From positions 1,042,166 to 1,106,165 of the forward strand of contig NZ_AJVC01000004.1 in NCBI RefSeq assembly GCF_000261365.1: a stretch of 64,000 nt of DNA. The letters run 5' to 3'. Source of the stretch: Herbaspirillum sp. GW103 (GTDB lineage: Bacteria; Pseudomonadota; Gammaproteobacteria; Burkholderiales; Burkholderiaceae_D). Positions 8,498-15,854 of this stretch are shown here, piece by piece (within the stretch, counting starts at the first letter, position 1; every line of letters starts with the position of its first letter). The notes under the pieces were generated by a model. That model did not search any database, had not been told where the DNA came from, and worked only from the letters and a program-made list of their open reading frames with translations. The position numbers and the translations under genes were made by a program.

Positions 8498-8838
8498 TCG
8501 CTATGAACGCCTCCACCGGAAGCAGTATGTCGCTGCTGGACCACATTCGCCAGTCCGTGCGCGACATCCTCTTAACGCCGCTGGGCACCCGTATCTACCG
8601 CCGCGCGTATGGATCGGAAATCCCGGAGCTGATCGATCAGCCCCTGAATGGCGTGACTGTGCTGCGCATCTATGCCGCCGTGGCTTACCGCCTGGCCCTG
8701 TGGGAACCGCGCATCTCGTTGTCGTCGGTGACTCTAAATCGTGACGCAAGCGGCGCAGTCTCTGTTGTCCTGCAGGGAGTCACGAACGGGACGGCTGTCG
8801 AATTTTCCGTGCAGGTACGTGAAGGGGCAGCGCAATGA
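8494..8838 (+). CDS. W: Baseplate assembly protein W (gp25-like)
   Basis: 114 residues (P2 gpW 115). The core SVRDILLTPLGTRIYRRAYGSEIPELIDQPLN is diagnostic of the gp25-like baseplate wedge family. It overlaps V and J by 4 bp each, so V-W-J are translationally coupled. It forms part of the wedge that triggers sheath contraction. Confidence 0.95.
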   Translation: MIAMNASTGSSMSLLDHIRQSVRDILLTPLGTRIYRRAYGSEIPELIDQPLNGVTVLRIYAAVAYRLALWEPRISLSSVTLNRDASGAVSVVLQGVTNGTAVEFSVQVREGAAQ

Positions 8839-9758
8839 GTTCGCCTATCGACCTTTCTCTACTGCCAGCACCGCAAGTGCTGGAAACCCTGGACTTCGAG
8901 ACCATCTTTGCCAATCGGAAGGCGGCCGTCTTGGCGCTGCTACCCGAGGATGAGCGCGAAGCTGCAGCCAATGTGCTGTCTCTGGAATCCGAGCCGGCGA
9001 CCAAGCTCCTCCAGGAAAACGCCTATCAGGAGCTGTTGCTGCGCAACCGCGTCAACGATGCCGCCAAGGCAGTCATGTTGTCGTTTGCCATCGGATCAGA
9101 CCTCGACCAGATCGGCGCCAATACCAACGTCAAGCGCCTGGTATTGATCGAGGCTGGTCCGGACGCCTCGCCACCGGTGGCTGAGGTATTGGAAGGCGAC
9201 GATGCGTACCGCCTGCGCATTCAGGAAGCGCCTGACGCGCTTTCGACGGCTGGCCCGCGCAATGCCTATGAATTTCATGCGCGCAGTGCCGATGGTCGCG
9301 TACTGGATGCACGCGCCGTCAGCCCTGCCCCATGTGAAGTCGTGGTGGCGGTCCTGGCGAACTCGGATGACTGGCAGGCGCCGGCCGATCTGCTGCAGAC
9401 CGTCGATGCCGCGCTGTCGGCCGAGGACATCCGCCCGCTTGGCGATCTGGTCTCGGTGGTGCAAGGCCAAGTCACAGACTACGAGTTGGAAGCCGTGGTG
9501 TATGTCGAGAAAGGCCCCGAGGCGCCTATCGCCCTCAATGCCGCTCGGGCAAATGCTGCCGCTATCTCCAAGCCGCTGCGCCCGCTCGGCTACAGCGTCT
9601 ACCGCAATGCCTACGTGGCCGCGCTGAAGGTCGAGGGCGTGCGCAATGTCTTCGTGAAGTCACCAGCCACCGATATTCTTTGCGGGCGTACGCAGGCGGC
9701 GCGCTGCACTGGCATCAACATCACCGCCGAGGTACTGGAAGAGGTGGACGATGTATAA
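8835..9758 (+). CDS. J: Baseplate protein J (P2 gpJ family)
   Basis: 307 residues (P2 gpJ 302). Family blocks are visible: N-terminal IDLSLLPAPQVLETLDFETIFANRKAAVLALLP in two parts, central IGSDLDQIGANTNVKRLVL, and DAYRLRIQEAPDALSTAGPRNAYEFHA. It is a wedge component. The ATG overlaps W by 4 bp and the stop overlaps I by 8 bp. Confidence 0.95.
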   Translation: MSSPIDLSLLPAPQVLETLDFETIFANRKAAVLALLPEDEREAAANVLSLESEPATKLLQENAYQELLLRNRVNDAAKAVMLSFAIGSDLDQIGANTNVKRLVLIEAGPDASPPVAEVLEGDDAYRLRIQEAPDALSTAGPRNAYEFHARSADGRVLDARAVSPAPCEVVVAVLANSDDWQAPADLLQTVDAALSAEDIRPLGDLVSVVQGQVTDYELEAVVYVEKGPEAPIALNAARANAAAISKPLRPLGYSVYRNAYVAALKVEGVRNVFVKSPATDILCGRTQAARCTGINITAEVLEEVDDV

Positions 9759-10380
9759 CCCGGTCCCGACCTTGCCACCGAACACCACGCCCCTGGAGCG
9801 GGCACTTGCGCGTGCCTGCGCCGCCCTGGCCGACACGCCGGTGCCTATTCGCGACCTGTGGAACCCGGACCGCTGCCCGGTAAATCTGCTGCCCTTTCTG
9901 GCCTGGTCCTTCTCGGTGGACCGCTGGGACGATTCCTGGCCCGAGTCTGTCAAGCGCGGCACCATCAAGGCCAGCCGCTACATTCACCAGCACAAGGGCA
10001 CTATCGCTGCCGTGCGCGGCGTCGTCGAGTCGCTTGGCTACATCATCAAAATCACCGAGTGGTGGCAGACCGAACCGCGCGGCCCACGCGGCACCTTCGC
10101 GCTCGAAGTTGGCGTGCTGGATTCGGGCATCACCGATGAAATGTTTCTCGAAATGGAGCGGCTCATTGATGACGCCAAGCCTCTTTCCCGGCACCTCATC
10201 GGCTTGTCTCTTCATCTGGAGGTCAGGGGTAGCGCTGCTATTGCCGTCGCTGCATTCCTGGGCGACGAAACCACCGTCTACCCGTATTCCCCTGGTCCCA
10301 TTGAGATACCCCTTACGCGCGGCTTCTACGCCTGCGCGCACATCATCGACACGATGACTGTCACCGCACGCACTAACTGA
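9751..10380 (+). CDS. I: Tail protein I (P2 gpI family)
   Basis: 209 residues, longer than P2 gpI (176). It begins PPNTTPLERALARACAAL, then IRDLWNPDRCPVNLLPFLAWSFSVDRWD, which is diagnostic of the family, followed by HKGTIAAVRGVVESLGY. It links baseplate wedge to tail fibre. It overlaps J by 8 bp. The extra C-terminal 30 or so residues include a YPYSPGPIEIP segment. Confidence 0.94.
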   Translation: MYNPVPTLPPNTTPLERALARACAALADTPVPIRDLWNPDRCPVNLLPFLAWSFSVDRWDDSWPESVKRGTIKASRYIHQHKGTIAAVRGVVESLGYIIKITEWWQTEPRGPRGTFALEVGVLDSGITDEMFLEMERLIDDAKPLSRHLIGLSLHLEVRGSAAIAVAAFLGDETTVYPYSPGPIEIPLTRGFYACAHIIDTMTVTARTN

Positions 10381-10387
10381 GGAAGAA

Positions 10388-12166
10388 ATGGCACAGAATT
10401 TCTATTGCATCCTGACCGCCGTGGGCGAGGCCAAGGACGCTAACGCTAAGGCCCTGGGCATTGCGCTGCGATTCACGCACATGGCCGTTGGAGATGGCGG
10501 GGGCGTAGTTCCTACGCCTGACCGAACGCGCACGAAACTCATCGGTCAGCAGTACAAAGCCCAGTTGAATCAACTCTCCCTCGACCCCATCAACAGCAAT
10601 CAGGTGATCGCTGAACTCGTCATTCCCGAGAAGGAAGGTGGCTGGTGGATGCGTGAACTGGGTCTGTATGACGAAGACGGCGACCTGATCGCCTATGGCA
10701 ACTGTCCGCCGACCTACAAGCCCCAACTCGCCGAAGGATCCGGCCGCACTCAGGTTGTGCGTATGGTCATCATCATGACCAGCGCGGGCACTGTCGAGCT
10801 GAAAATTGATCCTAGCGTGGTACTGGCTACCCGCAGCTATCTTGAAAGCTACGCAGCGCAGAAACTGCATACGCACAGTCCTGCCGACGTCATCCCCGGC
10901 GGCCTGGTCGGGCAAGTCCTGCGCAAGAAGACGAATGCAAGTGGCGATATCGAATGGGTAGACCTGACCGCCGGTGTAAAGATCAACGTCAACACGGTGG
11001 AAGAATCACAGACCCTGGTGGCCGGCCAAACCGTGGTAGATGTCACGAAGGTCACCACCAACGGGATGGTCGCCTTCATCGGCGGCGCGCGCCTCGACAA
11101 GGATGTTGATTTCACCGTCAACAGCATCAGTCGCTTTACGCTGGCGAAAGCCTGGCCGAAGGGAACGCGCATCACCATCGCGCAGAACGAAACAGCCGGT
11201 ACCGTTATTAATCCGCTGGACGCCAGTAAGAACCTACAAGACGTCGCCGATGCCTCCACCGCTCGCAAGAACATTGGGGCGGCGGCGGCCCTCACGGGAG
11301 TTCCCCTCATGTGGCCGACCTTGGATTGCCCAGCCTGGGCGCTGGTGCGTGATGGCAGTGCCTACCCGCGCACCACTTATCCCGGCCTGTTCAATATCCT
11401 CGCGCCAGTTCGAATCGGGACCATTACACAGGATGCAGGCGGCGCCATCGTCAGCGGCCTTTCTCGCACAGCTGACCTGTGGGTAGGGATGCCCTTCGAG
11501 CACGATACCGTGCCGACGGGGACCACCGTCAAGAGCATTGATTCTGCAAATCAGGTCACTTTGTCTGCGAACGCGACCGCTACCACCGCGAACGCTGCAG
11601 GCCGCTTCTTCCTTCACGGTTACGGCAATGGCGGCGGCGCGACTACGTTCGGAATCATGGATGATCGCGGGCTGTTTGAGCGCGCACTAGATCAGGGTGT
11701 CCGTGGCTACGAAAAGACCACCGTAACGGCGACCCACGCAGCAGGTTCCAACGTACTGACTGGCATGAGCACCACGCGAGGCATGTATATCGGGCAGACG
11801 GTTTGGTCTACCGCTCTGGGCGGCGCGGGGGCTACCGTAACGGCCATCCTTTCCGCAACCTCCGTCCGAGTATCGGCCAATGCGTCTTCAGCCGGTGCGA
11901 TGGACCTCGTTCTGACGGGCGGGCAGATTGGCAATGAACGCGCCGATACCCTCCAGGGCCACTTTCACCAGAACACTACCAATTCCGGTAAGGGCTACAC
12001 GCCTGGCAGCACGATAAACGACTACCTCAACCCAGCGCTGGCAGTGGCAACCGCGTCAGCAAACGGTATCGGCCAAGCAATTTCCGACGGAGTGAACGGC
12101 ACCGCACGCATCGGCTCGGAAACGCGCGGCCGCTTCCGCAATTACCTCCCCATCATTGCCTACTGA
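10388..12166 (+). CDS. H: Tail fibre protein H (collar-type N-terminus, variable tip)
   Basis: 592 residues. Residues 1-160 are the P2-type tail-fibre N-terminus (ILTAVGEAKDANA, FTHMAVGDGGG, GWWMRELGLYDEDGDLIA) that fixes the fibre to the baseplate. Two similar beta-rich modules follow: about 350-410 (GGAIVSGLSRTADLWVGM) and about 450-512 (GSNVLTGMSTTRGMYIGQ), each with a SANA run. The C-terminal part has GHFHQNT and ends RNYLPIIAY, typical of collar-domain fibre tips. It should bind the host receptor. Its assembly protein follows 5 bp downstream. Confidence 0.9.
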   Translation: MAQNFYCILTAVGEAKDANAKALGIALRFTHMAVGDGGGVVPTPDRTRTKLIGQQYKAQLNQLSLDPINSNQVIAELVIPEKEGGWWMRELGLYDEDGDLIAYGNCPPTYKPQLAEGSGRTQVVRMVIIMTSAGTVELKIDPSVVLATRSYLESYAAQKLHTHSPADVIPGGLVGQVLRKKTNASGDIEWVDLTAGVKINVNTVEESQTLVAGQTVVDVTKVTTNGMVAFIGGARLDKDVDFTVNSISRFTLAKAWPKGTRITIAQNETAGTVINPLDASKNLQDVADASTARKNIGAAAALTGVPLMWPTLDCPAWALVRDGSAYPRTTYPGLFNILAPVRIGTITQDAGGAIVSGLSRTADLWVGMPFEHDTVPTGTTVKSIDSANQVTLSANATATTANAAGRFFLHGYGNGGGATTFGIMDDRGLFERALDQGVRGYEKTTVTATHAAGSNVLTGMSTTRGMYIGQTVWSTALGGAGATVTAILSATSVRVSANASSAGAMDLVLTGGQIGNERADTLQGHFHQNTTNSGKGYTPGSTINDYLNPALAVATASANGIGQAISDGVNGTARIGSETRGRFRNYLPIIAY

Positions 12167-12171
12167 TCGCC

Positions 12172-12702
12172 ATGAAAATCTTTCACTACAGCAACGATAC
12201 CGGTGAACTGATCGAGGCGGATATCGCCCGTGAAGACCCGTTGCTTCCAGGCCAGTACCGCTTACCGGCATTCGCCACCATCGATACCCCTCCGGGCTTT
12301 GTGAATCCCGGCTATGTACTGGCTTACCTGGACGAAGGCGGCACCGCACCGCCCGACTACCGCGCCGGTGCGTGGCGTGAGGTTCCCGATTATCGGGGGG
12401 CCTACTGGCGGACCGATACGGGCCAGCCAGAGGTATTAACCCGGCTGGGCATGACGCCTCAGGAGGCTGGCTTGACTGATCAGGCACCGCCGAAATTCAG
12501 CAAGTGGAATGGGCAGGCATGGGAGGTGGATCAATCTGCCGCGAAGGCCGCCCACAACTCGGCCATCGCTGCGCAGATTGCAGCCATCGAGCAACAGGAA
12601 CAGCCGGCCGCGCAGCGCACATTCGCCCTTGACGGTGATCCCTCTGCGCTGCGGGCCATCCAGCAAAAGATTGACGCGCTTCAAGCGCAGATCCTGGAGT
12701 AA
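12172..12702 (+). CDS. Putative tail fibre assembly protein
   Basis: 176 residues. It starts MKIFHYSNDTGELIEADIA, then PPGFVNPGYVLAYLD and WREVPDYRGAYWRTDTG, a pattern seen in phage fibre-assembly chaperones encoded after fibre genes. The C-terminal half is helical with AAHNSAIAAQIAAIEQQEQ and a final coiled-coil-like segment (DALQAQILE). It lies 5 bp after H, the place of P2 gene G. The function is inferred from position and pattern. Confidence 0.7.
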   Translation: MKIFHYSNDTGELIEADIAREDPLLPGQYRLPAFATIDTPPGFVNPGYVLAYLDEGGTAPPDYRAGAWREVPDYRGAYWRTDTGQPEVLTRLGMTPQEAGLTDQAPPKFSKWNGQAWEVDQSAAKAAHNSAIAAQIAAIEQQEQPAAQRTFALDGDPSALRAIQQKIDALQAQILE

Positions 12703-12707
12703 CGCAC

Positions 12708-13307
12708 ATGAGCCAATTGGCAGACAACATCATCACCGGCCCCCTGGTATGCCAGGCCATTCCAACCGAGAAGGCAGCAGCACTTATCTTCGTTTCCGGC
12801 CTGGGGTGGATGGAGTGGGTGGAAATCACCGGCACAGGCGCTTTCCAGGGATACCGCACCTTGCGCTGTGGCGCCCTGGAATGGGGGACAACTACCGCGC
12901 CTCGCTCCTATGAAGCCGATCTGGTCGGCGGGCTGGGGTCCAAGACCAGCCAGGCGTCGATATGGGCGTGGGCGCAGCAGAACGGCCATGCCGTGGCCTC
13001 GGCCACATGGACGACAAGGGTCTTCAAGTTCGCCGATGTGGACGCGAACACATTCCGATTTCCGGACCTGCGCGGCATATTCGCCCGCTTTACGGGGACG
13101 GATGCCGATACCGGCGCCGCTGTACCTATCGGTTCCTATAAGGAAGACACCATCAAGTCGCACCAGCACGGTAGTGGTGCGGGTGGCTTCGTCGGCGGCC
13201 AGTACGCAAGTGGCGGCGCGCCCACTGGCTATTCAGCAACTGGCGCAACAGGGACTGCAGAAACCGCACCGAAACACACTTCATTTGCCCCACGAATTCA
13301 CATCTGA
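12708..13307 (+). CDS. Second tail fibre tip protein (collar domain)
   Basis: 199 residues with no P2-type anchoring N-terminus. The middle carries the collar signature FRFPDLRGIFARFTGTDAD followed by SHQHGSG, a Gly/Ser-rich linker, and the end ETAPKHTSFAPRIHI, resembling fibre C-termini. It could be a separate receptor-binding tip, or an alternative tip that joins H by recombination. It begins 5 bp after the first assembly protein and is followed 2 bp later by a second small partner. Confidence 0.75.
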   Translation: MSQLADNIITGPLVCQAIPTEKAAALIFVSGLGWMEWVEITGTGAFQGYRTLRCGALEWGTTTAPRSYEADLVGGLGSKTSQASIWAWAQQNGHAVASATWTTRVFKFADVDANTFRFPDLRGIFARFTGTDADTGAAVPIGSYKEDTIKSHQHGSGAGGFVGGQYASGGAPTGYSATGATGTAETAPKHTSFAPRIHI

Positions 13308-13309
13308 CC

Positions 13310-13588
13310 ATGCCACCCATTACTTGCTACCAGACTGACGATAGCGGCCTCTTTCTCCACGTAGTAGCCGCTTATCCATTCCCTACGGAAGAGCGGATCA
13401 ACGTGCCATTCCAGGCAGTACAGATCGCGCTGCCGGAAATCCCGGAAGGCCACCGCGCCCGCTGGGTCTCCCCGCTCAAGCCCGTGGAACCCAACTACGA
13501 CACCGTGGGCGAATGGGTCATCGAAGAAATTCCGGTGCCGCCTGAACCGACAGAAGAGCCGGCCACCGAATCCCCGGCGCAAGCCTAA
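13310..13588 (+). CDS. Small fibre-assembly-like protein paired with the second tip
   Basis: 92 residues (CYQTDDSGLFLHVVAAYPFP, then VPFQAVQIALPEIPEGHRARWVSP, and a Pro/Glu-rich tail). The spacing of tyrosine, DxSG, proline and tryptophan loosely resembles the N-terminal part of the 176-residue protein two genes upstream, so it may be a short fibre chaperone. No family is recognised with certainty. It lies 2 bp after the second tip gene and 25 bp before the sheath gene. Confidence 0.55.
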   Translation: MPPITCYQTDDSGLFLHVVAAYPFPTEERINVPFQAVQIALPEIPEGHRARWVSPLKPVEPNYDTVGEWVIEEIPVPPEPTEEPATESPAQA

Positions 13589-13613
13589 TCTGTATTCACT
13601 AGGAGCTATCAAT

Positions 13614-14789
13614 ATGGCAGCCGATTACCACCATGGCGTGCGCGTCATCGAAATCAACGAAGGCACGCGCCCCATCCGTACCATTTCCACGGCCGTCATT
13701 GGCGTCATCGTCACGGCCGACGATGCAGACGCGACCGCCTTTCCCCTGGACACCGCCGTCCTGATTACCAATGTCGAGGCCGCGCAGGCCAAGGCTGGCC
13801 AGAGCGGCACCATGCGCCGCGTGCTGGAAGCTATTGCGGCACAGGCCAAGCCCTTGGTGGTGCTGGTGCGCGTGGCAGAGGGCGCCGACGAGGCCGAGCA
13901 AACCAGCCTGGTTATCGGCGGTGTCTCGCCCGAGGGCCGCTATACCGGTTCCAAGGCGCTCTTGGCGGCGCAAGCCAAGCTCGGCATCAAGCCGCGCATC
14001 CTGGGCGCGCCCGGCCTGGACACCAAGGCGGTGAGCAATGCAATGGCGTCCCTGGCGCAGACCCTACGCGCCTTCGTCTACGCGTCCTGCTGGAACTGCG
14101 CCACGGTGGTAGCCGCCACAGCGTACCGCGCGGAGTTCGGCCAACGTGAAATCATGCTGATCTGGCCCGAATTCGTATCGTGGGACACCACCTCGAACGC
14201 GGATGTCAGTATCTCGGCCGTGGCCTATGCGCTGGGCCTGCGCGCCAAGATCGACGAGCAGACCGGCTGGCACAAGACCCTCTCCAATGTGGTGGTGAAC
14301 GGCCCGACCGGTATCAGCCGGGACGTGTTCTGGGACCTGCAGGACCCGGCCACCGACGCCGGTGTGCTCAACGCCAAGGAAGTCACCACTCTCATCAACA
14401 TGAGCGGCTATCGCTTCTGGGGCTCGCGCACCTGCGAAATCCAGGGCGGTTTCTTCCCGTTCGAGAACTACACCCGCACCGCGCAGGTGCTGGCCGACAC
14501 CATCGCCGAGGCGCACATGGTCTATGTCGACCTGCCGATGACGCCTTCTCTCGTCAAAGATCTGGTGGCTAGCATCAATGCCAAGTTCCGTTCTCTGAAG
14601 GCCAGCGGCTACATCATCGACGGTGAAGCCTGGTTCGATGAGCAGTTCAATGACAAGGACACCTTGAAGGCCGGCAAGCTGACCATCGACTACGGCTACA
14701 CGCCAGTGCCGCCAGTGGAAAACCTGCTGTTCCAGCAACGCATTACCGACCAATACCTGGCCGACTTCGCCACGCGCGTCGCGGCCTGA
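13614..14789 (+). CDS. FI: Tail sheath protein FI (P2 gpFI family)
   Basis: 391 residues (P2 gpFI 396). It starts MAADYHHGVRVIEINEGTRPI, and conserved blocks include TISTAVIGVIVTADDAD, FPLDTAVLITN, ISRDVFWDLQDP and SGYRFWGSRTC. It forms the contractile sheath. An AGGAG lies just before the ATG. It opens the FI-to-D late unit; no P2-type TGT-N12-ACA activator site was recognised upstream. Confidence 0.96.
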   Translation: MAADYHHGVRVIEINEGTRPIRTISTAVIGVIVTADDADATAFPLDTAVLITNVEAAQAKAGQSGTMRRVLEAIAAQAKPLVVLVRVAEGADEAEQTSLVIGGVSPEGRYTGSKALLAAQAKLGIKPRILGAPGLDTKAVSNAMASLAQTLRAFVYASCWNCATVVAATAYRAEFGQREIMLIWPEFVSWDTTSNADVSISAVAYALGLRAKIDEQTGWHKTLSNVVVNGPTGISRDVFWDLQDPATDAGVLNAKEVTTLINMSGYRFWGSRTCEIQGGFFPFENYTRTAQVLADTIAEAHMVYVDLPMTPSLVKDLVASINAKFRSLKASGYIIDGEAWFDEQFNDKDTLKAGKLTIDYGYTPVPPVENLLFQQRITDQYLADFATRVAA

Positions 14790-14845
14790 TCGAGGGGCGG
14801 CCGCCCTGCCGGCCGTCTCACCTCCCCCACTCATAGGAGCAAAAC

Positions 14846-15355
14846 ATGGGCATGCCCCACAAACTGAAGGATTTCAATCTGTTCGAGAACGGCATCAGCT
14901 TTGCCGGCATGGCGACTGAGGTCACCTTGCCGAAGCTGTCGCGCAAGATGGAGGAATACCGCGCCGGCGGCATGTCCGGCCCGGTCTCGGTGGATCTCGG
15001 CCAGGAAGCCATGCAATTGGAATGGACCGCCGGCGGCCTGGTCAAGGAATCGCTCAAACAATATGCCGCCACCTCGCACGGCGCCGTGCAACTGCGCTTC
15101 GCAGGCGCCTACCAGAGCGATGACGATGCGTCTGTGCAGGCGGTTGAAATCACCGTGCGTGGTCGCTACAAAGAAGTGGATATGGGCAATGCCAAGGTGG
15201 GCGATGACACCTCGCACAAGTTCAGCATGCCCCTGAGCGCCTACAAGCTCACCATCGACAACGAAGTGATCTTCGATTTCGACTTCATGAACGGCATCGA
15301 AATTGTCGGCGGCGAAGATCGCCGGGCCGACATCCGCAAGGCCATCGGCCTGTAA
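14846..15355 (+). CDS. FII: Tail tube protein FII (P2 gpFII family)
   Basis: 169 residues (P2 gpFII 172). It opens GMPHKLKDFNLFENG, followed by FAGMATEVTLPKLSRKMEEYR and AGGMSGPVSVDLG, which are diagnostic. It forms the inner tube around which the sheath contracts. It begins 56 bp after FI, with AGGAG upstream. Confidence 0.96.
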   Translation: MGMPHKLKDFNLFENGISFAGMATEVTLPKLSRKMEEYRAGGMSGPVSVDLGQEAMQLEWTAGGLVKESLKQYAATSHGAVQLRFAGAYQSDDDASVQAVEITVRGRYKEVDMGNAKVGDDTSHKFSMPLSAYKLTIDNEVIFDFDFMNGIEIVGGEDRRADIRKAIGL

Positions 15356-15414
15356 TGGCCAGGCGGCATCCCGCCGCCTGCCTTTCCCAATTCCCAATCT
15401 GAGAAGGAACCACC

Positions 15415-15732
15415 ATGACCACCGCAACCGCGCCCAAAATCGAAACCGTCGTCATCGAGCTGGACGAACCGCTGACGCGTGGCAATACCCAAATCAGCGA
15501 ACTGACCCTGCGCCGTCCGAAATCCGGCGCCCTGCGTGGCGTCAGCCTGATGGATCTCATGAACATGAACGTGAGCGCGCTGCAAGTGGTGCTGCCGCGC
15601 ATCAGCGAACCCGCCCTGACGCAGTTCGATGTCGCAGCCATGGACCCGGCCGATCTGATCAAGTGCGGCATGGAGGTCTCTGTTTTTTTGGCACCGAAGG
15701 CGGACCGCGCCTTGGTCTCCCAATCGAAGTAG
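15415..15732 (+). CDS. E: Tail assembly chaperone E (P2 gpE family), unshifted product
   Basis: 105 residues (P2 gpE 91). The core VIELDEPLTRGNTQISELTLRRPKSGALRG in two pieces and DLMNMNVSALQVVLPRIS are typical. It acts with the tape measure during tail length control. Translation stops at 15732 unless the ribosome slips back one base at the T-run at 15684-15690, giving E+E'. Confidence 0.93.
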   Translation: MTTATAPKIETVVIELDEPLTRGNTQISELTLRRPKSGALRGVSLMDLMNMNVSALQVVLPRISEPALTQFDVAAMDPADLIKCGMEVSVFLAPKADRALVSQSK

Positions 15733-15854
15733 AAGACGCCATGGCCGACATCGCGACGGTGTTCCACTGGCCGCCGACCGCGATGGAGGAATTGGAGTTG
15801 GCAGACCTCATGAAGTGGCGCGAGCGCGCCCGAGTAAGAAGCGGGGCGGAGTAA
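15415..15854 (+). CDS. E': Frameshifted tail assembly chaperone E+E'
   Basis: Fusion of E residues up to the slippery site with a -1 frame tail reading GTEGGPRLGLPIEVEDAMAD, then TVFHWPPTAMEELELADLMK and WRERARVRSGAE. The FHWPP ... EL..L..WRE.A pattern is diagnostic of P2 E'. Tail chaperones of many phages need such a fixed ratio of short and long forms. An internal ATG at 15741 could give E' alone (37 residues), but the frameshift is the better supported route. The stop abuts the tape measure ATG. Confidence 0.88.
15684..15690 (+). promoter_or_regulatory. -1 programmed frameshift site T TTT TTG
   Basis: In the E frame the codons read gtT TTT TTG, a canonical X XXY YYZ slippery heptamer and the same one known for P2 E/E'. 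A -1 slip moves into a frame that stays open to 15854 and encodes the conserved E' segment. It lies 42 bp before the E stop. Confidence 0.88.

Noticed and set aside
12172..13613. Invertible tail-fibre cassette
   Set aside because: All fibre genes face the same way and no recombinase gene or flanking inverted repeats were found in the region.
13540..13613. P2-type Ogr binding site upstream of FI
   Set aside because: No TGT-N12-ACA dyad at the expected distance; the activator may use another sequence.
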